A stretch of 64,000 nucleotides of DNA from Tanypteryx hageni (Eukaryota > Arthropoda > Insecta > Odonata > Petaluridae): contig CM054114.1 in the NCBI GenBank assembly GCA_028673005.1, positions 26,774,869 through 26,838,868 of the forward strand. The letters run 5' to 3'. The position numbers were made by a program, and so were the translations under genes. Below, piece by piece: positions 11,485 through 25,500 of the stretch. Each line of letters begins with the position of its first letter. Position 1 is the first letter of the stretch. Below the pieces are notes generated by a model. That model was not told the DNA's origin and ran no database searches. It worked only from the letters and a program-made list of their open reading frames with translations.

Positions 11485-13552
11485 GAGCAGCAAGATGATA
11501 TCGAGTTGACCGATGAATTTAGTCAATTGACTCCTGTTAAGGTTGGTGTAATGACCAAGTTGTTATTTTTCGTGTTATTTCCGAACAGTTTTTCTTGTAT
11601 GAGCACACGTTTTTTTACAGATGCATTTAACTGCTGGTAGAACACCTGAGGAACCTGCTAGACTTTCAGAAGATCAAGAATCTAGCGTCAAAGTCAATAA
11701 GTAGGTGTATGAACATACGAATAGTTTATTATATATGGCTCCTCATAGTCGGTCAAAAATTCCTTGGTTTTACGTTTTACTTTGATTTTTTATTATTAGT
11801 GGATCTTTACCTTCTGATGCACCTCGCAAGAAATTTTCACTGTGGAATTGCACGAATCCGTCGAAATCCTGGATTGCGTTGAAATGGAAACTAGCAGCCC
11901 AACATGGTATTATTATACTTCTCTTGCCACTTCTTGTTTGGGGAATTTTGTATGCTGCTGTGGGTGATTCTGCTGCACCTGGAGGAAATGTTTTTGCCTT
12001 GGGTCTCCTCTTTGGAGTTGCAGCCTTGGCTGGCCCTGTTGCAGCTCTTGCCCGTCTGCCACCATTGTTAGGAATGCTACTAATGGGAATATTTCTTCGT
12101 AATATTGGCATCTTCAGTGTCAGTGGAGCGTTCATTGAAGTTGTAGGTGTACTTAGGTGAGAATGTAGTTTCTTCTAGAGATTACGCTTCGAACATTTAC
12201 TTTATTCAGAAGAAAATGTCTGGAACTCTTACGTTTATCAATAATTTTTGTTAATTGCTTCCTTGTCACTTTATTGGAAGTTAAAATGAACAAATTATTA
12301 TTTGCCATGTTAACAGAGTTTTCGTGAAAAATCACTCATTTTTTAGTCTTTTATGTCTTATTATTATTATTTCGTTTTTTTCGAAGGAAAATTGCCTATA
12401 TATAATGTCCCCAAAGAGCCATTTTAGTGCATTATGTCCTATAAAATCCTTTGGCTAGACTTATAAATATTGTCTTCATGTGTCAGGAATGAGTAGATGT
12501 TCTCATTCTAATTATTTTAAGGATAAGGTGTTGATGTTTGATATGGGATAGATACTTTGATCTTTGAATTATCTATCTGCCATAATGTAGGAAGATAGCA
12601 ATGGTGGTCATTCTTACCAAAGGAGGTCTTGGTTTGGATGGAGGTGCATTGCGAAGACTCAGCTTTGTGGTCCTCAGGCTTGCACTCTTTCCCTGCCTTT
12701 TTGAAGCTGCAACTGTCTGCATTGCATCCCACTTTCTTCTAGGATTTCCCTGGCTATGGGGAGCTTTATTGGGGTAAGTTATTCTGTGCATCTTAAGTTT
12801 AGTGAATTAGGTTTTGTTCCTATTTTCTGTTTTTGTGGATAAATGTCATTTATTTGTTTTCATCTTGTCATTTTCTTCAGAATTTTTAATTCTGATAATG
12901 CAATTCCTTTCTGTGTCCACTCAAATTTCTTAAAGGCAACCCCGTAATTGTACATAGCTTGCATTTTATATGAGGGATGGTTTAAGAGTTCTCGGTCTAA
13001 GTAGAAAGGTAATAGGTTAGGGAAGCGTCGCTTATATACATTGTAGCTCACAGTTTCGTGATACTTCTCATAGCCTTTTAGGCTTTTTTCATAGTCTCCC
13101 CCAATGTTGATACACTTTAATGTTTTCCCCTGTTATGGTCAAGACAGGATATCCACTGTGGGGTTCCTCTTCCAAGCTCCATATTCCCCTATTAAAATTT
13201 CCCACCCACTTTTTTGCAGTTCAATAATTGGATGCAATGTCTGCTGTATATTCACATGGATGTCTTAAGGAACTAAACACTAAACATTTCAGAAAAAGTA
13301 ACAAATCACAGCTCGGTGCTCAAATTTCACCATGTCAATTGAGGATTTGCACGACTATACTAGGTTATTTGCTGAGAATGAACCAAAGAGAGTATTATCA
13401 TTAAACTGTAAATACATTGTCACAAAATGTCAAACTACAATGTATATAATAAATGGATGAGACTCTAGCCAAAACAATGGTTCAAAGACTAGCCCGATGT
13501 GGGCATTTTCAAGGGCGATGTAACAGCGACAGAGAGTCGACTGTATATTATA

Positions 13553-13593
<41 letters not shown>

Positions 13594-16500
13594 GTATATT
13601 ACATTGTATATAAACAAAATCTCTCTCCCTTATTCCCTTCCTACTTAAGCCGAGAACTTTTCAGCCGTCCCTCTTATATAGAACCTCTAGTATCTCTATG
13701 CATCCAATATTTAGGCAAGTATAATTAATGTTTTTTGCCATCCCTCTCAAATGATTTGTTTTATTTTTACTTTACAGTGCTTTTTATTTACAAATTAAAT
13801 TTATATTTATAGTATAATATAGGTATGCCTGTTGCAATATAAAAATCTACACAAAATGTGTTATTTGTCTTGGATAAGTTTATGGCTTTTGAAATTCGTT
13901 ACTTTCGTGCTTGTTAATTTTTTTGGTAAGTTAAATGGAAAAACCAGATGGAGCACTCTCTCTGTCTTGTACCATATAAGGGTTATTGCCTTACTTAGCA
14001 ATTGGAGAATTTTTAATTCACTGAGTAAACATTTTCTCTGTACCTTCTGTTTTTCCAGAGAATGGCTCTAAATGTTTTAGAGGAGGAAGTTTGAATACAG
14101 TGTTGTCAAATCTCACACGAATCACAGAGGTGTCCTACTTTTTCTGATGCTTTCTTCTTTGCATGTACACTTTCAAGCCTTGGTTATTTCCTGACCAATA
14201 AATCATAGAATGTACACAGGGAGATGCTCAGGACAAGACTAAAAATTTAGCATATATCGTCATTTGCTTCCTAAGCGAGAAGTGCCAACAACGATAAATC
14301 GTCCACCATGCTGAGTAAGCGTAAACTCGTAATAGTTCCACATACAAATGACAGATGGCAGGAGATGATGGTATCAATTGAAAGAGGAGACTATGTAGTT
14401 CACGTATCTTCTGTTCTTTTTGGTTCACATTGATTATTTGTTGAGTTATGATTTTTTTCAATTTTGTGAAATATTACCTCTATTCTTTCATGACGGCTTC
14501 TACAAGCAAAGATTATTTCACTGTTAGAATTAAGGATGATCAATTGTCTTGTTATATAAACTCATTAAGTGATGACGAAGATTATTTAGAGAAGGAAGAA
14601 TTCGAGATTTTAGAAGATATTTGTGAATATTTTTTTTTAATGTAAAATTATAGCAAAATAGTTTTTAATTTTATAAATAAATGTTATGAATATATAGTTT
14701 TATAGAATGTAATGTTTTGTATATAATTTCTGCAATTACTGAAAGAAAAAATATGAATAAACAGCATGTATGTGATTTTTCATAGAGACTGATGAGAAAG
14801 TGCTAAAATTGCAGTTATGAAAATAACATTTTTCTGCATTTTCAATTTTAAATATATTTTTGTGGTCTTTTGCAGTGTTTTACCTGGATGTATTTTCTTT
14901 ATGAAAATAAGTTAAATATACTAGTGAAAAGAATAAAAGACCACATACTTTATTCATTGTAAAGTTGACTTTTAATTTTTTTTATTAAAAAATGAAAAAC
15001 AATTTTTTAAACAAAAAATCACAAGACGAACTCTATCTTCCCTTAATGTAATTAATATCTGTAATAATTTCTGCAATCACTGAAATAATCAGGCATGAAT
15101 ATGAATAAATAGTGTGCATGTGATTTATTCTTAGAGATTGTTGCAAAAATGCTGACTTTTGGGCATACCCACCAAAATCTGCATGGCACTCAAAGGGTTA
15201 ACATTTCATGTATAATTTTTCACTTATAACCTCTTAAAAATATTTGGTACCGTGCATTAAATCAAAATAAAAATAATGGAAATGTATCTGTATCTAAGAA
15301 AACACATCTGATGGCAGTGGAAAACCATATTAAATATCTTCCAATTTTTTTTCTAGATTTCTGTTTGAAATGTGTAATTTGCTACTATTTTCCTGGCATG
15401 GTTGTATCCTCTGACAATTTTATATGATCTAGAATATGAGAGGAACTATTGTTTTAACTTAATACTTTAAAACAAGATCTCAGAAAACTTCCAAAGTTAG
15501 AAAGTTTAATGATCATGAGTTGCTCTTAACGTAAGAATAGAATTGAGACTTCTGTCAAAAAAGCATAGTACATTTTGACGATTTTATTTTTAGGTTTATT
15601 CTTTCAGCGGTCTCTCCTGCAGTAGTTGTTCCATCGCTATTAAATCTTAAAGAAAAAGGTTACGGTGAGGACAAAGGAATCTCAACTCTTGTTATTGCTG
15701 CTTCCAGCATCGATGACATTGTTGCAATATCTGCTTTTGGTGTAGTTCTTGGAACCATTTTCTCTGAAGGTCAGCAAAAAATGTTCTCGTTCTTTCGTGG
15801 TAGTTAATTCATGTTTTTAGTAGCTTATGAAATTGTTCATTAATTATTTTCTCAAGGAGCACACTGAAATATCCTGGGAAAAAATTTGATCCAATATGCC
15901 TAAGAAATTAAGATAATTAATTTCTAGAGGTGGAAAAAGAGAAACGTGAAGATTTAATTTTCTTTTTGTAATTAAAGATGCTTTAGGTAAGCATGGAAAT
16001 TGGTATTTTTGGGTTTTTCTCAGATAGGCCTCCATGCCAGAAGGTGCCTTAGTGTAGCAGAAATTTAAGTGTGTTGATTAGTTTGGGCTTGCTCTTTTGG
16101 GGTAGGTTAGGTGGGTTGAGTTGGTTTGTGTTAAAATGCAATAAATACGGGGAAGAATATATAAATTTGAAGGAAATGTAATGTGATTACTGCATTTTAT
16201 TACTTGGGTCTATCAATCTGTTTTTCTCGTATTTCAACCAAGCTCAGCACTATCCTACCAAATCTAATGCAAGCAACGCCACTTTACTAATACAAACATT
16301 TAAATTCGCACAATCCAAAGATGCTTTCCTCCCTGGAGGCTACTAGCACCTCTAGTGGCCTCTCCAAGAATAACATAAGAAGACCTATGTCTGCACTAAC
16401 CAAATGTACGTTTAATTGCAAATATTAAATTAAATCTTTGCATTTCTCTTTTTCCTTGCCCCTGAAAATTGATTTCTGTAAGTGCTGCAGTTTTTCCCTT

Positions 16501-19500
16501 GTTCATCCACTTCCGCTCCATACGTCCACAGGAAGGATGGCGCTGTTGCACATAATTGCATCAGTATGTTTCGGACTATGAAGTAGGAGGTGCTCGGGTA
16601 GGAAAAAGGCTGACTGCTAAGTGTGGGATATGAGATGTAAGTGAGGCAGAGAGGTTGGTTGGAATAAAGCAGTGTCGAGCGACGGAAATGATTTGATTTT
16701 CTCCTTGCACCCTTCCCCCCATTCCCTCAGTGAACTCGCGGTGGATCCTGATTATCCAATGATCGATTGACGATTGTTACATGTCCTTATTTTTGAAACC
16801 ATTTGTAAGTCTTTTCTTCCAGGATACATGTTTCTGTTGTGCTTCCAAGCAAAAACATAGTTATCAATTGTTCCTATAAAATTACCACCATTAAGTTCAT
16901 TTCTCTACATAAATCATATCAATTCTTATATGCCTAGTTGGCAGTAATTTTATTTACTTGGTAAATTACTTCTGATGTTGATTGTCTTCTTTATTAATAA
17001 AAAAATTTCTTGATTGTTGATTTAAATATTTCATGGATTTATTTATATGTATTTAGTAAAATACTTGTGGAATCTTAGAAGAATTTCAGAAGTAGGATAT
17101 AGTTTGCTCCAATCTTTTAAACACCCAGAGGAAAGGATACACAAATTTGTTTTTGTAGAGCTCTGCTACATCTTTGAATCTTTATTTAAACACTAGGCTT
17201 CCTAACCTTTATATTAGTGGCACTTGTTACAGTCATATGCATCCATAATGCTTTTTTTGTTGTATTTATGTTTTACTGGTAATTTTCTGTCCATCATAGC
17301 ACCTTTACACTTGATATGAACTGTTGTTCTTAGGCTGCTCCATAGGTTAAATGGTCACTGCTGGGCAGACACTTTCTGAGGTGAAAGAAATTTGTTCTAT
17401 ACTTCTGAATTACTAAAAATTCTTTCTTTATTGATTGCCAACTCCTTCTACTGGAGAAACTATATTTGTATTTATCTTTTGTGCTTATTGCCACTTGAAC
17501 CAACTTAGCATTCCCTATTGGCACTTTCGTTAAAGAATCCAGCAATCTGCTGACAGATGCCTTGGTTTTGTTAGCTGCTCTTATATCAGCCGACTGCACA
17601 TTTTCATTCCCTTTTTAAAAATCTTTCGCTCCCTAATGTATAGAGATGAATGAAACTGTTGGCTTCTTATTGGGTGCACCCTTTGATTTTAGGTTGCCAG
17701 TTTTTTGAGTACGAAACAGCCACTGTCACAGACTAGACAGGGCAGCAAATATTTTCCCAGCTGCTTTGATTGTCAACCATCTTTTTGATTGCCCCAAATG
17801 CCCAATAGCCATGGGTTTGCTTCTTATGGCTTATGGTTGAAATTTTTGTTTTCATGCACTGGGTTTTAATAAATTTTATGGCTGAAGGAGTTGTCTCACC
17901 GATAAAAAAAATTCATGCACTGTATTGTACAGAGTAATTATCGATATAAAACTCCTCTTTTTAAAAATAATTTCTGTATCACCTTCATATCCATTCATGA
18001 ATTTGTAAATGGAAATACACTCTGTGAAAATGAAATGCTGAGAAAAAAATCATTTTTTATTTATTTGAATGTCATCCAAAAACACTCAACATTAAGTTGT
18101 AAGTTCAGGGAGACAAATAAAATAAGAATATAATCTCTGAAGGAAGTAGTCAGTATATTGATTTCTTAATTCAGTGAATCTACAATATTGACCAACTAAG
18201 GACATAGCTTTGGTAGTAATTGTTTTCATGTTAAATTTTGGAAGCCAAGTCCTATATATGAATGGAGGGGCCATTGTGGACACATTGAGGAATACATTGC
18301 AATGCAATGACAGCAGACAATTAGCATGTTAAGAGAGAAAAACTAAAAAGGACATCAATGTCCACCACAGTAGACACCCTTTTCACGAATTATTTTCTGA
18401 TAATATATACTATGTTAGATACATCATCTTGGAAAATATTATAACGCTCTTATTTGTGGAGCATTTCCAATTCATCTCTTAGTGAGCTGTTGCATGCACT
18501 TCCAAAACTTCTTATTAATACATTTGTTTTACAGCTATGGCTTATTTCTCTTGTCATTTAGAGTATGGCTTAGATTCTCAATTTTTTTTCTTGTTTGATG
18601 TTAAGAATTGATTAATTTGGTCAATGTTTATATTTTTTCAGGAAGTCTCATTGAGCAAATACTTCATGGTCCATTGGAAGTTATTATTGGGTTAAGTTTT
18701 GGCATTAGTTGGGGAATGCTAACTGGTTTGGCTGTTCCAAAAGATGAAGTAAGTATTTAAAAATTGAGATTTTTGTTGGAAATCTGTTATTTAGACTTGC
18801 TGCTGTTTGGATGTTAATTATCAAACAATGAAGAAAACTTAATACTTTAAAAATGCCTGTTTCACTATAATCTTAGCATCATCAGGTGACAAAATTAATC
18901 TCATTGGATCTTTAAATAGGAAGAGGTGAGGGAGGAGAAGAGGGGGAGAGGCAATGACCCAGGAAGGGGAGGCATTTAAGATTGGATAATCAATTCGTAT
19001 GGTAGTTAGGAAAAGTGGATAAAGTGTCGAAGATCCACAAGAAAGACAAATATACAGTGCTATGTTGTGAGGTGAGTTTGTCAGGCAACTGCCTCGGGGG
19101 GCACTTTTCAAGAGACAATATTATGTCATTGTTGCAGCAGATTTTCACAATTTTATCATGATTTGGGGTGGCGTTTTGTCTTGTTGCTTCAGATCGCAGA
19201 TTTCTACACCGCAGCTCTGTAAACATACAGCATACATAAAGGGGCTTTTGGACTGTGACAATGATATTGCACTTTGAATACTGATATGTTTTGCAAGCTG
19301 TTTTCTTTTTCGTTGAACACACACAATCCTGCAATTTTTTACTTTTACTGGCCAATCCTTAAAATTTTGAACATTGAGTTATTTGACATTGCTTATGTGC
19401 ATAGCACGAGTGCATTTCAATAAATAAGGTAATAATCACTGTTATGAAGAGAAATTTATTTTTATTGAAATAAAAATAGGCCAAGTCACCAAACTTGTTC

Positions 19501-22500
19501 AAGCATGTATCCTGTTTGTATAAAAACATACATTTGGTGCATCACAGCAGGAAGATAACATGCAGAGGTCCCCTTGCCATGGGGACACAATTATTCAACA
19601 AAATACCCATGGAAATGACCCCCGCACTAATGCGGAATCACTGTGCGCGGATTTGCACTAATGCGGTTGAGGTACATGGGGCATGGATCGTGCCATACAC
19701 AGCCCAAGGTTCGCAGTAGCACAATATATCTGACTCAGTAGTGTTATCTTGATTGGAAGAAAATGCCTGACAGGACATTTTTATCCAAGGAAGAACGAGT
19801 TGCTCCGGGATTCAAAGTATCAAAGGACAGAATCACTCTACTCTTTTGTAATAACGCTTCTGGTGATTATAAATGCAATTCGTTTTTACTCTATCATTCA
19901 GAAAACATTTCTTCATAAATGTTTTGGTAAGTCCTTGTCATTTAAAATTCTTGCTTCATTGTTCTGTTTTTTTAGCATGCAGTTTTATTTTAAATTCTGG
20001 TAGGAACGCATTTCGATTCCTTAATCGACGCGCAATCCTAACTAAATTTCGATTTTTTTAATAATCGCATTTCGATATTTTAGTTTTTCTATTTTGTTTC
20101 TTTACGTGTTTTAATATAGGGCAGGTCATACCTTTTTACATCTTGTGGAGTGAACTCGCTGTCACTTTGGTGGATCTTAATGAATGTGTGAATGCTTCCT
20201 AGATGAGAGATTACATTCATTGCCATTCATTTTTTAAAATAACCCATTCTAGCAAAAATTATCAGAGAAACAAAAGTTACTTCCGCGTATTTTATGTAGT
20301 TAATTACTATATTGTACTTGTATCATTGATGATTCCTATACCTACACACTGTATGGTCTCTTGGATAATAAATATTTATTATTATTATTATTCCTTCATC
20401 AAAGAAATCAGTTTCAAACAGTGATAGCCATGAAGTAACAGCCTGCTTCAATGTATCAACATTTGCAAAATGTTGATCACCCATATGTTTCAAGTGAAAT
20501 TTTCAGTTCAGGTTTTATGCATCATTCTTTCCTGATCATGGCGTCAATGCAGAAAGCATTGTCATCTGTACAGGCAATGATAAGCTGGCGGAGTCGTTCT
20601 TCACCTTGAACATCTGTCCTGTTAATGTCAAAAACTTTACTTCTACTCCATATCTTTTTTCAAGACGTGAAGTTTGATCCATTTACTGAAATCATTTTTC
20701 ATTGAATTTCAGCTGGTAGTCTTCCTTTTGCATGCAAATATCAAATCACCCTTGAATTTCAACTTGACATAGCACTTCTTTACATCCAGCCATTTGGAAC
20801 TGTTGATAGCTGGTATGGCTTGAAGCTTATTCATTACCAACAGAATACTGCCAAACATTCAGATGTACCTAGATTGTTTTTTTTTTAATTATTGCCTTAT
20901 TCATTGAAACATCCTTGTAAAAGGGGAAGAAAGATAATTTACAACAGTTTCACAAAAGTTTGAGAAATAATATGCCTTGCAATAAATGGAATTGATAACT
21001 GAATGAAAAGTGAAATATAAGACAGATTCAAAGGGCCCTCTATTAATAAAAGTGAGGGAAAAAATCCCTCTATGGAGGTATTAGCTCATTATCTTTTTTC
21101 CCCATCATTGGCATATTTTGAGAGGCTTGCACATTCCTGATAACAAAGGTCTTTAAATGAGTTTATTGGCATAATACAATCAGCAGTTGGAGTTGGTTAT
21201 AAAAACTCTCAAATGTGTTTACAGAGTAGTAAATGAAATCTCTTCACCGAACAAAGACTCCTCAGAATGGTAGGGAATTATTGTGGTTCCATTATGAGCT
21301 GCTTAACCAACAGTGAATATACATATATTGTGGTCTCTTTTAGGACTTCTCAGCCATTAAATGTTAACCTTTATCATGTTTGCATCCCTGTATTGGGTCA
21401 ATGAGTAATGCCCTTTCGGCAATGCGACCTCTTATGGAATTGAGGCAGCACAAGTCAGCACTCCGTTAAGCAGTTGACCTCCTTGGTGCCCTTCATAAAG
21501 AGTAGGCTACTGTTGGCACCAGGTTTCCCTCCTCTCTTGGGGTGTGTCTGGTGTTTAAGGGGTTATGGCTATAATAATCCAAGAGGTTAATTAGCCAGAA
21601 ACTCACACAAACAAACCTGTTATGTAAAGTATTTTAACCTCTTTGTACTGACTCATGATGCTGGATCTTACCCCAATGCTTGGTATAGATCACTGAGAGA
21701 GCTATCCTCCAAAGTACACAAAAAAAATTTAATAAATCCAGCTGTTAGTGGTGATTAGGGGAATTACTGTATTTACTCGTGTAACACGTGCCCTTGTGTA
21801 CCACGTGCACCCCTAATTTTTGGCCAATTTGGAGGGAAAAAATTAATTTGTGACGGAATAAGTTGACATCTGGGATTTTTAAAAAGTTGGCCTTTTCACA
21901 GGTTCCCTGAAACAAGGTCTGCCCAAGTTAAGTATCTTCTACCTGCGTGATGCAATTTATTGGAAGATCTCTTTATGCCAATGCTAGCAGTAGTCTCCTC
22001 CTCAATAGTCTCCCCTCTTATGTTAAAGGAGCATCAAGGGCTCACAATGAATTCAGTGAACACATACCAGATTCCAACTTATTCCGGCAAAAGTTCATGT
22101 CGAAATTGATAGTAAACTTTTAATGACAGAACTGCTTATTTTGATTAACAATAATAAACTTAAAACTCATTTAATAGGTACAGCTTTAATATTATAAAAA
22201 TATAACATCATCTCAATCGTCAAAATACTTTGCACATGTACTTTATAGAATTCTTCGTCTTCTGCGAGTATGAACATAGATGCAAGCATGTTGCAGTGAA
22301 TTTACTACTAATACTCGCAATTTATATAACTTGTGCAGAAACCCTTTTTCTTGCCAACATTTGGGAAAAAAGATGTGGTGCATGACTAATGTGGTAAATT
22401 CCAGAGGATAAAGGTTAAAGAGCTGATGAACTTACTCTTTGTCTCTTGTTGATGCTATGTTTGTTGCAAAAGTGGTCATGTTAAATTTGTTTTTTTCTGT

Positions 22501-25500
22501 AAGCATATTGTATTTTTCATTCCTCTTCAGCAATGAATAACAAATTTTGGTAATTTGATTCCAAGCGTATTGACAGCGTCAAACATGCTAGTTCCTTTTT
22601 AACTCTCTCCAATGCATAGCAAAGTGAAGCATATTTCACTTGTTTAATTAAACATTCTTTTATATTCCAGCCTAAAACTATTCTGCTTCGATCGATGTTG
22701 GTGGGTGGAGGAGGTCTTTTTGCTGTACTTGGAAGTCAGGCTGTCAGCTTCGATGGAGCTGGCCCATTAGCATGCATTACGGCAGCTTTTGTGGCCTCGT
22801 GTTGCTGGAAACATTACGAAGGAAATGAAGCCACTGTAGGTGATAATTGTGCAAATTGATGTAGCATAAATCCTGTAGTATGACCTTTTCTTTTAAAAAG
22901 AAATGTGGCTGAAAATTTGAGAAATTTTTCTATTTTGCCCTTAGGGTTGAAAAGAGAATAAAAATGGGAAAAGTCACTCTGGCGAATCCAGTATATTAAC
23001 AAACAAACGTGCTAATCTGTATTTACCCACAAATTCGCATGCATGTATGTATATCCATCCATACAGATGCATATACAGGAATCTCTCACTATAGCACGCT
23101 TCACTTATCACTTTTTCGTTATAGTGCTCTCACTTAACTCCCGTATCATCGACACATTGTTTCGATCATATACTTCTGTTATACTAGTATCACAAGCAGC
23201 TTAACATGTTCACTGCCTTTGACATACATGTGCATCAAGCCAAACGACCGTGGTGGGCCGGGGACACACATGTGCATCGCAAAATGTATGCAGTTCCCTA
23301 TACCGTTGGATCTGTTGGCTTTATGGTGAGGGATACATCCCTAAGAAAGGCACTTGGTAAAAGTTTAGACCTCTAATGAGCAGCATTTTTTTCTTTTTAT
23401 TGTGTTTTTGATCCTGATCTCGCGAGTAGTGTTCAAGCGAGATTTTAATTGTTATTACTATTATTTTTTATGATATTTCTATTTTTTGGGAAATTTTGCA
23501 GCTTTTTTAAATGAACACTATTTACAACTTTCTATTCTTTTTTCTCACTTTTTAGAATTTTTCACGTAGTTTTGAAAAAAATCTAATGTGGCCAATACAT
23601 GACTTTCTTCATATCGGTAATATTTCTAAAAATTTCAAATAGGTTACATAATAATAAATATTTTAAGAAACTGCGAGAAAATTTTCCACTTTACAAAGAA
23701 CAGAAATAAACTCAAACCATAGCCTTCTATATTGGATATAGCCACAAAGCTCCAACAATTAAGAAAAGAAAAAGGAGCGTTACTAAGACGTAATTAAGCA
23801 TCAATTGTTAACAATATTCGTCGGTAGGTGGTGTGGTGGTGGCAGCTAAAAATATAAGATATCTCTTAAACAATGCATTATATGGAAAAATGTTTCAAAC
23901 AGAGGTTGTAGAAAATTAAATTTCCTATGACTTTTATTCCAATACATTTTTACATTTATCAAATATTAAAGCAAATATTTCAAAATAACGGATAAGTGAC
24001 AAGATTGATTGGTTGACAGATTTTTACCAAAAACTAATCAGTTCTTGTGACTTTTATAAAAATGTTAAATATAAAATTTCACGTTGACCTGATATAGTTT
24101 TTGAGTTAGAGCAACCACAAAAAAGCTATCACATACACAGACATCATCGAGAAAATGGTCCAAGTGTGTTCAGGGGATCTCAAAATGTGTATTTCCATTG
24201 AAATCTCGAAGTCTATTTTTTTCATGAATACATTATTTTCCCCTATACTACGTATATGGAGAAAGTAAAAATAGAAAAATTTTATTTTGAAGTTGGTTTA
24301 GTTAGGAAGTTGTTTACATGTTGTTTTGTTTAGTAGGTGTGTTATTTTTATAGTAAATTCATAATATCAACTGAAACGCTTATTTTTCCTTATTTTAAGG
24401 TGATTTTAAATAAGAAAACTAAAATTACAAATTTGGCTCCTGGGGAAATATCACCAGTATTTGGAAGGCAGCGAATGTGTTCAAGTATCTTCAAATGAAA
24501 CTGAATGTTTTTTGAAAAATCGGATGTGGCAAGCGCATAACTTTCTATTTAGTAGGCCTAATTAGTATTTGTAAGTTAGTTGCGAGTAAATTAAATATCT
24601 CTAAACATTGTATGAAAAATGTTGTCTCTTCTATAGCTTTTTAGATGCAATTTTGATTGCAGCTAATCAAAAAGTGCTGGATTTTGTCGATATCAAGATA
24701 TTAAGTCTTAATTATTCAATTTTGCTGCGTCAAGTCACCTTTGTTTGTTTTTCTTCCCATATTTGGTGCTCGTACAGCTTATCAACTTCTCCATTAATTT
24801 TTGTTGGCCAATTTTGCTTTATTATGACCTGACTGATCAAGATGTCCTTGCACGCTTAGCTTGCAAACCAGCACAAATGCTATTTTTTGCATTAGAATGT
24901 TACTGAGGCATGTTATAAATATACAGGCACTATTCGCTATTCATCCCTAATTGGTTCTTGGAAAAAAGGTCCAATAGCAAAAGGATGAATATTGAATGGC
25001 ATTTTCCCATAGAATTACAGGTTATAATGGATTGGATGATTCCATCGGAACAAATTTTGGAAATTTAAAATTATAAGTTGCCCATTAAGAACAATATGTA
25101 TCCATTGGTAAACATTAAAATAGTTAAGTACATTCTTAATTCTAAAATAATAATCTAAAATATATAATTTCCCTGGATGTACTCACCTCAACTTGAAGGC
25201 TGATGTTGCTTTGTTGTTCACTTAAAATTGTCCTTACCATGGTTTTAGCCATGGCCATATCTCTTACAATTTTGATGTCAGATTTTCCACTTTCAAATTG
25301 ATTTATAATCTTTAATTTCACATCCAGAGTTGTAACATGTTGTTGTTTAGCAATATTACTACTAGAAACTTTTTTATTCACTTGTGGAGCCATATTTAAT
25401 TAATTAAGGGCAAAACAGTCTTTAAAATATGTACAGAAACCAGCATAAATTCAACAACCAAAATGGCACTCTAAATCCAACTGCTGATCAAAGAAAATGA

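Larger units (their letters stand above)
18749..22670 (+). other. Antiporter intron 6, repeat-rich
   Basis: Contains a hammerhead-type motif on the - strand (18885-18860), a block with repeated GCACTAATGCGG (about 19620-19680), an ATT run (20373-20392) that looks like a LINE 3' tail, and a possible TIR element at 21768-22401. A 121-codon frame on the - strand (19355-18990) matches nothing I recognise. Confidence 0.45.

Noticed and set aside
18990..19355. 121-codon frame on the - strand in antiporter intron 6
   Set aside because: No family resemblance, Cys/Thr/Lys-biased composition and overlap with repeat-like sequence; treated as chance or repeat.
23076..23130. TACAGGAATCTCTCACTATAGC as a second Tigger left end
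   Set aside because: Looks like a Tigger start next to TA, but no partner end could be located, and the piggyBac-like element begins 125 bp later.
25142..25393. A host gene with a Psq/CENP-B-like domain
   Set aside because: The frame lies between Tigger-type ends with TA flanks, so it is a transposase fragment.
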